From Plantibacter flavus (GTDB lineage: Bacteria > Actinomycetota > Actinomycetes > Actinomycetales > Microbacteriaceae), in assembly GCF_900177615.1 (NCBI RefSeq), contig NZ_FXAP01000003.1:434001-498000 (forward strand): 64,000 nucleotides of DNA, given 5' to 3'. The number at the start of each line of letters is the position of its first letter. The stretch's first letter is position 1. The translations under genes were made by a program, and so were the position numbers. Under the pieces are notes generated by a model, which was given only the letters and a program-made list of their open reading frames with translations, did not search any database and was not told the origin of the DNA. Positions 24,567 through 32,508 of the stretch are shown here, in pieces.

Positions 24567-25604
24567 ATGTCGGAAGCGAGAGCACGACGCGGGCAGCAGG
24601 GCGACTCGCGGATGGGCGACGTCGCCGAGCGCGCAGGGGTGTCGCACGGCACCGTGTCGAACTTCTTCAACCGACCCCACCTGCTCAGCGACGCGACGCG
24701 CGAGAAGGTCGCCGCCGCGGTCGACGCCCTCGCCTTCGTCCCCAACGACGCAGCCCGCACGCTCGCGAAGGGGACCGGCAACACCGTCGGCGCCGTGCTG
24801 GTCGACATCGGGAACTCGTTCTTCGTCGACATCGCGCGCGGGATCGAGTCCTCAGCGGCGGAAGCCGGACTCAAGCTGCTCCTCGCCAACAGCGACGTCG
24901 ACCTCCAGCGCCAGAACGACTACCTCGACCTGTTCGACGAGACCCGCGTACGCGGCATCATCCTCGCTCCACTCGACGGCGAACAGCGGGGCGCGGCCCG
25001 TGTGCGCAGCCACGGCCGCCCGGTGGTGTTCGTGAACTGGCCGGGCGACCCCGCGCAGTCCTGCGGCGTCATCGTCGACGAGGAGTTCGGCGGCTACCTG
25101 GCGGCGAGCCACCTCATCGGCCTCGGACGGACCAGGTTGCTGTACGCCGGCGGGCCACTCCACCTGCACGCCGTCGCCGACCGGCTCGCGGGCGTGCGAC
25201 GCGCCGTGTCCGAGCACACCGGCGTCGAACTCGAGGTCGCCGAGACCCACAGCCTCACCACGCGGGTCGGCCGTATCCTCGGTGAGCAGCTGGCCGACCG
25301 CGCGGTTGCGGATCGGCCCGACGCGATCGTCTGCGCCGCGGACTCACTGGCCGTCGGGTGCATCGAGCACCTCGTCGCCGCCGGGATCAGCGTCCCCGAC
25401 GACATCGCCGTCACGGGCTACGACGACAACCACTACGCCGCCGAGAGCGCCGTCCCGGTGACGACGATCGCGCAGCCCGGTCGGGAGATGGGCGTGATCG
25501 CAGCCGGACTGCTCGCCGAGGAGGTCGACGAACCGGCGACGCACGAGCACCGCACAGTCGTCCTCAAGCCGGAACTCGTCGTCCGGCGCAGCTCGGTGCG
25601 GTGA
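24567..25604 (+). CDS. LacI family transcriptional repressor
   Basis: 345 aa from ATG 24567. Helix-turn-helix and hinge at about residues 14-70 (DVAERAGVSHGTVSNFFNRP, PNDAARTLAKG); sugar-binding domain 75-345 (VGAVLVDIGNSFF, VFVNWPGDP, DAIVCAADSLAVGC, VTGYDDNHYAAES). It probably controlled a divergent sugar ABC operon of which only a fragment remains. Its present target is therefore unclear and may be only its own promoter. It is not obviously linked to the downstream permease. Confidence 0.9.
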   Translation: MSEARARRGQQGDSRMGDVAERAGVSHGTVSNFFNRPHLLSDATREKVAAAVDALAFVPNDAARTLAKGTGNTVGAVLVDIGNSFFVDIARGIESSAAEAGLKLLLANSDVDLQRQNDYLDLFDETRVRGIILAPLDGEQRGAARVRSHGRPVVFVNWPGDPAQSCGVIVDEEFGGYLAASHLIGLGRTRLLYAGGPLHLHAVADRLAGVRRAVSEHTGVELEVAETHSLTTRVGRILGEQLADRAVADRPDAIVCAADSLAVGCIEHLVAAGISVPDDIAVTGYDDNHYAAESAVPVTTIAQPGREMGVIAAGLLAEEVDEPATHEHRTVVLKPELVVRRSSVR

Positions 25605-25647
25605 CCGCGGCAAGCTCCGCAGATCCCCACGGTTACCATGGATACCC

Positions 25648-27117
25648 GTGACTGATCGCCGACTCCCGCTCCTCGCGCAGCTGCGCCGGCGTATGCCGCT
25701 CGTCCGACTCGGGACGGATCCCGCCGAATCCGGGACGTCGCTCCGCCGTTCGCTCGGCGTCTGGCAGCTCACGATGATCAGCGTCGGCGCGACGCTCGGC
25801 ACCGGCATCTTCGTCGTCCTCGGCACCGCCGTCCCGCTCGCCGGACCAGCCGTCTGGATCGCGTTCGCGGTCGCCGGACTCGCTGCACTCCTGTCGGCCC
25901 TGTCCTACGCCGAGATGGCCGGCTCGGTGCCGGTCTCCGGATCCAGCTACTCCTACGCCTACGCGACGATGGGTGAGGGCGTCGCCTGGGTGTGCGGGTG
26001 GTGCCTCGTGCTCGAGTACGGGGTCTCCGTCGCGGCGGTCGCCGTCGGCGCCGGGCAGTACGTGAACGAGGCGCTCGCGGTCTTCGGTCTGGGACTGCCG
26101 CCGGCACTCGCGAACCCGATCGGCGTCGCCGACGGACTGATCAACCTGCCGGCCGCCGCCCTCGTCCTCCTCGCGATGCTGCTGCTCGTCCGCGGCGCGA
26201 AGGACAGCGCCTGGGCGAACACGATCATGGTGTTCGTGAAGCTCGCCGTGCTCCTCGTCTTCGTCGTCATCGCGTTCTCGGCCTTCTCCCTCGGCAACTT
26301 CGAACCGCTTGCACCGATGGGCGTGGCCGGCATCGCCGCAGCGTCCAGTCGACTCTTCTTCTCCTACATCGGGTTCGACGCGGCGTCGACCGCCGGCGAT
26401 GAGGCGACGAACCCGCGTCGCGACCTGCCGCGCGCGATCATCCTGTCGATGGTCATCGTCACCGCCGTCTACATCCTCGTCGCCATCGCCGCGATCGGTG
26501 CCCGGCCTTGGACCGAGTTCGCCGACGACGAGTCCGCGTTCGTCGGCATCCTCACCGAGATCACCGGACAGCCGATCGTCGCCCTGTTCTTCTCCATCGG
26601 CGCGGTCATCGCCATCGCGAGCGTGGTGCTCACCGTCTACTACGGGCAGACGCGCATCCTGTACCGGATGGCGCAGGACGGCATGGTGCCGCGGGTGTTC
26701 TCGCGCGTCGGTCGCCGGAGCGGGACGCCCGTCGCCGGGACCGTCATCGTCGGAGCGGTCGTCGCGGTGGTCGCGGCCCTCATCCCCCTCGGCGAGCTCG
26801 CCGACGCCACGAGCATCGGCACACTGTTCGCGTTCGCCCTCGTGAACCTCTCGGTCATCCTGCTGCGTCGCCTGCGTCCCGATCTCGACCGCAGCTACTC
26901 CGTCCCGCTGTTCCCGGTGGTCCCCGCGCTCGGCATCGTCATGTGCCTCGGGTTGATGGTGTCGCTCGGCTGTACGACCTGGATCGTGTTCCTCATCTGG
27001 ATGCTCGTCGGAGCGGCGCTCTACCTCGGGTACGGGCGGCGGCACTCGACGGTCGGCGCGCTCAGCGATGCGGAGTACGCCGAGGCGATCGCCGCGGAGG
27101 ACCCCTCGCGCAGGTAG
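25648..27117 (+). CDS. APC superfamily amino acid permease (cationic type)
   Basis: 489 aa from GTG 25648. An ATG at 25638 opens only five codons. TACCAT at 25634 is a possible -10 box very close to the start, which suggests a leaderless message. Twelve or more helices carry the APC signatures ISVGATLGTGIFVVLG, LSALSYAEMAGSVPVSGSSY and FFSYIGFDAASTAGDEATNP. The pattern matches the cationic amino acid transporter branch. The substrate is inferred only from family. Confidence 0.88.
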   Translation: MTDRRLPLLAQLRRRMPLVRLGTDPAESGTSLRRSLGVWQLTMISVGATLGTGIFVVLGTAVPLAGPAVWIAFAVAGLAALLSALSYAEMAGSVPVSGSSYSYAYATMGEGVAWVCGWCLVLEYGVSVAAVAVGAGQYVNEALAVFGLGLPPALANPIGVADGLINLPAAALVLLAMLLLVRGAKDSAWANTIMVFVKLAVLLVFVVIAFSAFSLGNFEPLAPMGVAGIAAASSRLFFSYIGFDAASTAGDEATNPRRDLPRAIILSMVIVTAVYILVAIAAIGARPWTEFADDESAFVGILTEITGQPIVALFFSIGAVIAIASVVLTVYYGQTRILYRMAQDGMVPRVFSRVGRRSGTPVAGTVIVGAVVAVVAALIPLGELADATSIGTLFAFALVNLSVILLRRLRPDLDRSYSVPLFPVVPALGIVMCLGLMVSLGCTTWIVFLIWMLVGAALYLGYGRRHSTVGALSDAEYAEAIAAEDPSRR

Positions 27118-27200
27118 TGCGCTGCGCCCAGATGACGCCCTGTTACGGGCGAAGCCGATTGACAGGCGACGTCCGGGACTCGTGATGCAGGATCGTGCGT

Positions 27201-28574
27201 ATGACCCGACAGATCCGATTCAACGCCTTCGACATGAACTGCGTCGCCCACCAGGCGTCGGGCATGTGGCGTCACCCCGACGACCGCTCGAGCACCTACA
27301 AGGACCTCTCCTACTGGACGGACCTGGCGCAGCTGCTCGAGCGCGGCAACTTCGACGGCATCTTCATCGCCGACGTCCTCGGCACGTACGACGTCTACGG
27401 CGACAGCAACGAGGCCGCGATCCGCAACGGCGCGCAGGTGCCCGTGAATGACCCGATCCTGCTCGTCTCGGCGATGGCCGCGGTGACGAAGCACCTCGGC
27501 TTCGGCGTCACGGCCGGCACCGCCTATGAGCACCCGTACCCGTTCGCGCGGCGCATGTCGACGCTCGACCACCTGACGAAGGGGCGGGTCGGCTGGAACG
27601 TCGTCACCGGCTACCTGCCGAGTGCGGCGCGCAACATGGGGCACGATGACCAGCTCGAGCACGACGAGCGGTACGACGTCGCCGACGAGTACCTCGAGGT
27701 CCTGTACAAGCTGTGGGAGGGCTCGTGGGAGGACGACGCCGTCGTTCGCGACCGCGAGACGGGCGTGTTCACCGACCCGACGAAGGTCCACGAGATCGGC
27801 CACTTCGGCAAGCACTACACGGTGCCCGGCATCCACCTGTCCGAGCCGTCCACGCAGCGGACGCCGGTCATCTACCAGGCCGGTGCGTCGCCGCGCGGCA
27901 TCCAGTTCGCCGCCGGCAACGCGGAGGCGATCTTCGTCGGTGCGTCGACGAAGGCGGGCCTGAAGGCGACGGTCGGACGCATCCGTGACGCCCTCGAGGC
28001 CGCCGGTCGCGACCGGTACTCGGCGAAGATCTACACGCTGCTCACGATCATCACCGACGAGACGAGCGAGCAGGCCCAGGCGAAGCACGAGGACTACCTG
28101 CAGTACGCGTCGCAGGAGGGTGCGCTCGTGTTCATGTCGGGCTGGATGGGCATCGACCTGTCGCAGTACGACCCGGAGGAGCCGATCGGTAACGTCAAGA
28201 GCAACGCCATCCAGTCGGCGGTCGCCAACTACCAGGCGGCCAACGAGGAGGGTGGCGAGTTCAAGGTGAAGGACATCGCGCGCATGGGCGCGATCGGTGG
28301 GCTCGGTCCGCGGATCGTCGGCAGTGCGTCGGAGATTGCCGACACCCTGCAGGAGTGGGTGGAGGAGACCGACGTAGACGGCTTCAACCTCGCCTACACC
28401 ATCACGCCCGGCACCTTCGAGGACATCGTCGAGTTCGTCATCCCCGAGCTGCGACGTCGTGGTGCCTACCCCGAGGAGTACGTCGAGGGCAGCCTCCGCC
28501 ACAAGCTCCACGGCCGTGGCGACCGTCTCCCCGAGGAGCACACCGGGGCCCGCTACCGCTACGCGAAGGAGTAG
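27201..28574 (+). CDS. LLM-class flavin-dependent monooxygenase (NtaA/SnaA/DszA type)
   Basis: 457 aa from ATG 27201, with AGGA upstream. Family text includes FNAFDMNCVAHQASGMWRHP, DLAQLLERGNFDGIFIADVLG (in part), GRVGWNVVTGYLPSAARNMG, GASPRGIQFAAGNAEAIFVG and DGFNLAYTITPGTFEDIVEFV. These enzymes use reduced FMN from a partner reductase to attack C-S or C-N bonds. No reductase gene is adjacent. It is followed by repeat copy C and the tRNA gene. Confidence 0.9.
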   Translation: MTRQIRFNAFDMNCVAHQASGMWRHPDDRSSTYKDLSYWTDLAQLLERGNFDGIFIADVLGTYDVYGDSNEAAIRNGAQVPVNDPILLVSAMAAVTKHLGFGVTAGTAYEHPYPFARRMSTLDHLTKGRVGWNVVTGYLPSAARNMGHDDQLEHDERYDVADEYLEVLYKLWEGSWEDDAVVRDRETGVFTDPTKVHEIGHFGKHYTVPGIHLSEPSTQRTPVIYQAGASPRGIQFAAGNAEAIFVGASTKAGLKATVGRIRDALEAAGRDRYSAKIYTLLTIITDETSEQAQAKHEDYLQYASQEGALVFMSGWMGIDLSQYDPEEPIGNVKSNAIQSAVANYQAANEEGGEFKVKDIARMGAIGGLGPRIVGSASEIADTLQEWVEETDVDGFNLAYTITPGTFEDIVEFVIPELRRRGAYPEEYVEGSLRHKLHGRGDRLPEEHTGARYRYAKE

Positions 28575-28588
28575 GCCTCCCAGCGCCC

Positions 28589-28647
28589 TCGAGTCGCCCG
28601 GTTCTGCGCGGGATTCGCGATATTCCGAGCAGAGTCGGGCGACTCAG
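28589..28647. repeat. 59-bp palindromic intergenic repeat, copy C
   Basis: Arms TCGAGTCGCCCGGTTCTG and CAGAGTCGGGCGACTCAG pair imperfectly. The total length is exactly 59 bp, as in the other copies. It starts 15 bp after the LLM monooxygenase stop and lies before tRNA-Gly. Confidence 0.78.
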
Positions 28648-28731
28648 TCACGCTTCGACCCCGCCCGCGACCTGCGCTTGTCGAGACGCCCGCCGGGTCA
28701 TGTACGATTACTCAGGACGCTCCGGCGCCAC

Positions 28732-28805
28732 GCGGATGTAGTTCAATGGTAGAACTTCAGCTTCCCAAGCTGATAGCGCGGGTTCGATTCCCGTCATCCG
28801 CTCCA
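28732..28805 (+). tRNA. tRNA-Gly (anticodon CCC)
   Basis: Acceptor arms GCGGATG and CATCCGC pair fully. The D-loop contains AATGGTAGA, the anticodon stem TCAGC/GCTGA encloses TTCCCAA (anticodon CCC), and the T-arm contains GGTTCGATTCC. The CCA end is encoded. A TACGAT hexamer at 28703 may be the -10 box. The sequence after it differs in character, consistent with a tRNA-linked accessory region, but no second copy of the tRNA 3' end was found in the window. Confidence 0.97.
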
Positions 28806-29157
28806 AATGCCTGGTCAGGGTGGATTTTATCATGACCATCAGGTCGTCTCCGGACTGCAGCGTGAGCAAGCGTCATTCTCAAGCCGATGCCTGCAATATG
28901 GTCCCTCATCAGGGTATTCGCGCCCTACTGAATGACTCTCTCGACGGTGGGTCACGCGTTACTCACCAGAAACTCGCGACCCGTGCCCGCCGCACTGCTG
29001 GGCACCCCTCGAAGTGTGATGCCGAGAGGCGATCGGCTCCCCGATCCGGAGCCAGGCGGACTCTCCCGACACGGCGACGGCCTTCGCGATCGAGAACGGG
29101 AGGTCTGCTTCGACGTCGCGGCCGGGGTAATGAAGTTGTGGCTCTTCCGTTGGGCAC
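28806..29157. other. Non-coding stretch after tRNA-Gly
   Basis: 352 bp with no convincing gene on either strand and visibly lower GC than the flanking genes. It holds a small hairpin (GGCTCC/GGAGCC, 29035-29053). No integrase, attachment-site repeat or transposase trace is recognisable. Confidence 0.6.
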
Positions 29158-30327
29158 TCAGTTGTGGGTGGTTGCGTGGAGTTCTGCTTGGGGGGTCGCC
29201 CGTGCGGTGACCGGGTTGACGTCGGTGTTCGGGCGCCCAGTACCGCTCAGCCGGGTCGTGGCGTCCCGTCGGCTTCTCATGAGCATCGCCGTCAGGGTGA
29301 GCAGGATGCCTGCAACCGCCCAGATCCCCAGTCGGATGATCGGGGCGGACACAGCGGCGCCGTCGAAATATTCGACGGATCGAAGGAGGTCGAGAGCGTC
29401 CCCCTGCGGGAAGACGTAATACAGGGCCTGGAAGAAGTCGTTGAGGACGTGAATGCCGAGGGGCCCGCCCGAGGACGTATTGCCAAGAATGACCAGGGCC
29501 AGGGTCATGACCAGCGCGGCGATGGTTCCGCCGAGCGCGGCCACGCCGGTCACTGCCCCGCCAATGGCGACGGCGGTCAGCCAGAGGACCGCGAACACGG
29601 CGGGGGGATCAACGGTGATCGCGTTGAGGGCGGAGTCGATCCAGAGGGAGATCAGTCCGGCGAGCATTCCCGAATAGGCGACGAGGACCACACTGCGCTC
29701 GACGAACTTCGCCGACGTGTCCACCGTTCCCAGGATGCGCCCGAAGATCGTTGCACCAAGAGCCGCCCCGAGCCCCGCGAAGAGGATCGCGTAGAACTCG
29801 ATGGATCCGACCGGGTCGTTCTTCCCCAATGGGGCAAGATCGGTGGTTTCGTTGGCGGCACTGAGCTTCCCGGCAATGGAGTCGCCGATACCAGCGACCG
29901 CCTGACTGAGGCCGCGGCCCCCACCGCTGGCGACGTACGTGGTGACAACGGCGTCCGCCCCGGGGGTCGGCAGCACGATAGCGCCGTCCGCATCTCGATC
30001 GAGGACCGCAGCTCGCGCCTCCGCCGCGGAGCCCACCACGGTGAGCTCGAGGGAGTCCTGCTGCTCGAGCGCGACGATTGTGGCTGCATCGCCCGTTACA
30101 GCGAGGTGGACGTTGTTCGGAGTCGGGTTGCCGAACGCACTCGAATAGCTGATGAGCATCGCCATAGCCAGCAGGAGGATGGCGAGACCGCCAAGGATGA
30201 GGTTCCGATATCGATGCGTGGATCCTGGTCCCTCAGAGGTCAGTGGGCCACCGGCCACTGCCGCTTCGAACTCCGGGTGCTGCGGAACGCTTTTCTGCTG
30301 CGGGGCCGGATCGTTTGCGTGCGTCAT
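29158..30327 (-). CDS. Multi-pass membrane protein, ABC-2 permease/YhgE-Pip-like
   Basis: 389 aa from ATG 30327, with AAAGGA upstream; the frame extends to 30348 but without support. One helix (about 44-66) is followed by an extracytoplasmic domain (about 70-160) and five C-terminal helices starting with GSIEFYAILFAGLGAALGA. This layout matches YhgE/Pip-type or ABC-2-like exporters, often found with TetR regulators. There is no ATPase gene nearby. It diverges from a TetR gene across an inverted repeat that is shared with the 34.9-kb region. Confidence 0.7.
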   Translation of the reverse strand: MTHANDPAPQQKSVPQHPEFEAAVAGGPLTSEGPGSTHRYRNLILGGLAILLLAMAMLISYSSAFGNPTPNNVHLAVTGDAATIVALEQQDSLELTVVGSAAEARAAVLDRDADGAIVLPTPGADAVVTTYVASGGGRGLSQAVAGIGDSIAGKLSAANETTDLAPLGKNDPVGSIEFYAILFAGLGAALGATIFGRILGTVDTSAKFVERSVVLVAYSGMLAGLISLWIDSALNAITVDPPAVFAVLWLTAVAIGGAVTGVAALGGTIAALVMTLALVILGNTSSGGPLGIHVLNDFFQALYYVFPQGDALDLLRSVEYFDGAAVSAPIIRLGIWAVAGILLTLTAMLMRSRRDATTRLSGTGRPNTDVNPVTARATPQAELHATTHN

Positions 30328-30342
30328 GACGTCCTTTACGAT

Positions 30343-30358
30343 TGTCAATTAGATGACG
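30343..30358. promoter_or_regulatory. Inverted repeat TGTCA-N6-TGACG (shared operator, site 1)
   Basis: TGTCAATTAGATGACG lies between the divergent membrane-protein and TetR genes. Its reverse complement, CGTCATCTAATTGACA, matches CGTCATCTACTTGACG at 34942 at 14 of 16 positions. It is probably a binding site for one of the neighbouring TetR proteins. Confidence 0.62.
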
Positions 30359-30397
30359 AATGTACATCATGCGGTCGAATCCTGGCAAGATGGAGGC

Positions 30398-31015
30398 ATG
30401 TCGGAACGAGCATTGACCATGGAGGCAGGAGAACAGCGCGTCGACCCGCGGGTGACCCGGACCCGGGCTGCCCTCATTCGGGCATTGACGGCACTGGTCT
30501 CCGAGTCGCCGAAGGGCGAGACGATCGCGATGAGCACGGTGGCTGACCGGGCAGGCTTGAGCAGGCAGGCGCTGCACAACCACTACAGCAACGTCGGCGA
30601 CCTCGCGACCGATGCTTGGATCAGCCGCCTGCTCAGCGACTGGCTTTCCCTCGATGAGGCTGCTGCGAATCTCGATGCGGCCCTCATCGAAGCCGTTCGA
30701 GCGCGCGGAATCGAGCCGCTACTCGCGGCCGGTCGAGAAGACCGCGCGTTCTTCGAGAAGCTTCGCGCCATCCCCCGCGGCGAGCGTGTTGCCGAGGTCA
30801 TCGCGGCGGCGGTCACCGCCTGGTTGACGGAGTCGGACCGCGATCCAACCGGATCCACGATCGCGCTCGATGGCGACGCTCGCATCTTCACCATCGGCGG
30901 GATGGTAGCGCTCGTGTCCACGTGGCAGACCGCGGACACCCCGCCGCCCATCGCCCAGCAGATCGCAACGCTCCGCGCTTTTGCGACCGGGGCAGCCGCC
31001 GTCACTACTGAATGA
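30398..31015 (+). CDS. TetR family regulator (30.4 kb)
   Basis: 205 aa from ATG 30398, chosen because of a perfect GGAGG 1-2 nt before the spacer GC; the frame from 30353 lacks such a site. Helix-turn-helix at about residues 20-62 (STVADRAGLSRQALHNHYSN). It diverges from the ABC-2-like membrane protein and likely represses it. It converges on the SDR gene across a strong terminator hairpin. Confidence 0.85.
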   Translation: MSERALTMEAGEQRVDPRVTRTRAALIRALTALVSESPKGETIAMSTVADRAGLSRQALHNHYSNVGDLATDAWISRLLSDWLSLDEAAANLDAALIEAVRARGIEPLLAAGREDRAFFEKLRAIPRGERVAEVIAAAVTAWLTESDRDPTGSTIALDGDARIFTIGGMVALVSTWQTADTPPPIAQQIATLRAFATGAAAVTTE

Positions 31016-31045
31016 GCGCAACCGGAGCTCCAGCACTCTGAACGG

Positions 31046-31080
31046 CTTCCCGTCCGGCGCCGAGGGCACCGGACGGGAAG
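31046..31080. terminator. Bidirectional hairpin terminator
   Basis: CTTCCCGTCCGG and CCGGACGGGAAG form a perfect 12-bp stem with an 11-nt loop. It lies exactly between the convergent TetR (ends 31015) and SDR (ends 31085) genes. Confidence 0.82.
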
Positions 31081-31084
31081 GATG

Positions 31085-31750
31085 TCAGTGGTCGTAAGCG
31101 ACGTAGTGCAGTTCCGCGTCACGTCGCTCGGTGTAGAGCTTCACATACGCCTGCGCAATGACAGCGGGCTCGGCATCCGGGCGGCCTCCGCCGATGAGGG
31201 CGGTGATCGCGACGAACGCGACGTAGACTCCCGTGTCCGTCAGGGCGCTGTTGAGATTGAGCGTCCAGTTGCGGAGTCCCGCTGCAGCAATGTTGATGTT
31301 GCCACGAACCGGTGTCGGGGCAAGTGAGCCGCCGCCGGTTGTCACGAGGATGGTCCCGGTGCCAGTGGAGATCATGTCCGGCAGCACTGCGCCGATGGCG
31401 GTGATAGCGCCGCCGAGGTAGAAGTCGATCTGCGGCTGGAGGTTTTCCATCGTCACCTCCAGCGCATCGACGGATTCCAGGGTCCGGTCCGCCGGCGAGA
31501 ACTCGAGGACATCGATCGGGCCGAGTGCTTGCCGAATCGACGTGAGCGCATTCGTGATCGTGGCCGGCTCGCTGACGTCCGCAGTGAAACCCTGAGCATG
31601 GATGCCTTCACCTGCAAGGGTTCGCGCAAGTGCGTCGAGCTTGGTCTGGTCTCGGGCGACGAGCGCGACATCGAAGCCCTTCTGCCCGAAGGCCCGCGCG
31701 ATGTCCAGACCCAGTCCAGGGCCAGCGCCGATGATGGTGATGAGGGGCAT
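31085..31750 (-). CDS. SDR-fold protein lacking the usual catalytic residues
   Basis: 221 aa from ATG 31750, preceded by GGAGGAAG. The Rossmann motif IIGAGPGLGLDIARAFG and the ADVSEP and TTGGG segments are typical of short-chain dehydrogenases. The YxxxK active-site helix is replaced by NIAAAGLRNWTLNLNSA, with neither the tyrosine nor the lysine in place. It may bind NAD(P) without normal dehydrogenase chemistry or act as a sensor. It diverges from a TetR gene with two matching operators between them. Confidence 0.8.
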   Translation of the reverse strand: MPLITIIGAGPGLGLDIARAFGQKGFDVALVARDQTKLDALARTLAGEGIHAQGFTADVSEPATITNALTSIRQALGPIDVLEFSPADRTLESVDALEVTMENLQPQIDFYLGGAITAIGAVLPDMISTGTGTILVTTGGGSLAPTPVRGNINIAAAGLRNWTLNLNSALTDTGVYVAFVAITALIGGGRPDAEPAVIAQAYVKLYTERRDAELHYVAYDH

Positions 31751-31801
31751 GACGTCTTCCTCCGTGGCCCACCGCCGAGCCGGTTGTGTTCTGGTGCGGT
31801 A

Positions 31802-31852
31802 AGTTGAGATGATCCTCAACTCGTGCCAATCATATGTTGAGGTGCCCCTCAA
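31802..31852. promoter_or_regulatory. Two TetR operators with consensus TTGAGrTGmyCCTCAA
   Basis: TTGAGATGATCCTCAA (31804-31819; extended arms AGTTGAG/CTCAACT) and TTGAGGTGCCCCTCAA (31837-31852) are 33 bp apart, about three helical turns. Both lie between the SDR and TetR starts, so the TetR protein probably represses both genes. Confidence 0.8.
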
Positions 31853-31869
31853 TTTCTACTGGAGTTGCC

Positions 31870-32445
31870 GTGACCACCACGCCTGGCCTGCGCCGAGACG
31901 CACAGGCGAACCTCGAGAAGCTGCGTGCGGCCGCCCTGGCCGTGTTCTCACGTCGAGGACTTTCCGCCCCACTGGAGGACATCGCCCGAGAAGCCGGCGT
32001 GAGCATCGGGACGCTCTACAACCGCGTGGGCTCCCGCGAGGAGCTCATCGATGCCGTGGTTGACAACCTCGCCGGAGAGAAGCTCAAGGCACTCAGAGAG
32101 CGGACATTGGAAGCGGAGACTCCTCGCGCACAGCTGGAGACGTTCATCACCGAGATGATCGACCTCCAGCTCAGCGACCCGGCGATGAACGACGCGATGC
32201 TGCGCCGCTATCCAGACGCCGTGCTGCTCATCAATGCATGCGAACGATCCATGGAACTCGGGGCCGAACTCGTTCAGAACGCCCACGACGCTGGCGCGTT
32301 GTCCGAGGAGTTCACCCCCGACGACCTCATGACCGTGCTGTGGATGGCGGGGATGGCCAGCCACGACCCTGCCGCCCCCCACGGCTGGCGTCGCGTTGTC
32401 GATCGCAGCGTCTCTGCCGCCTGGACCGATCAACCCAACCGCTGA
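31870..32445 (+). CDS. TetR family regulator (31.9 kb)
   Basis: 191 aa from GTG 31870, with TGGAG upstream. Helix-turn-helix at about residues 28-68 (LEDIAREAGVSIGTLYNRVG). The C-terminal domain resembles TetR proteins that carry a SbtR-like ligand domain. It is divergent from the SDR gene across two operators and convergent with the MFS gene. Confidence 0.87.
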   Translation: MTTTPGLRRDAQANLEKLRAAALAVFSRRGLSAPLEDIAREAGVSIGTLYNRVGSREELIDAVVDNLAGEKLKALRERTLEAETPRAQLETFITEMIDLQLSDPAMNDAMLRRYPDAVLLINACERSMELGAELVQNAHDAGALSEEFTPDDLMTVLWMAGMASHDPAAPHGWRRVVDRSVSAAWTDQPNR

Positions 32446-32508
32446 GTCTCGGCGTACCGCCTCGATCGACACGCCATCACCGTCGTCGAGGTTGGCTGGA
32501 GCGCGCCG

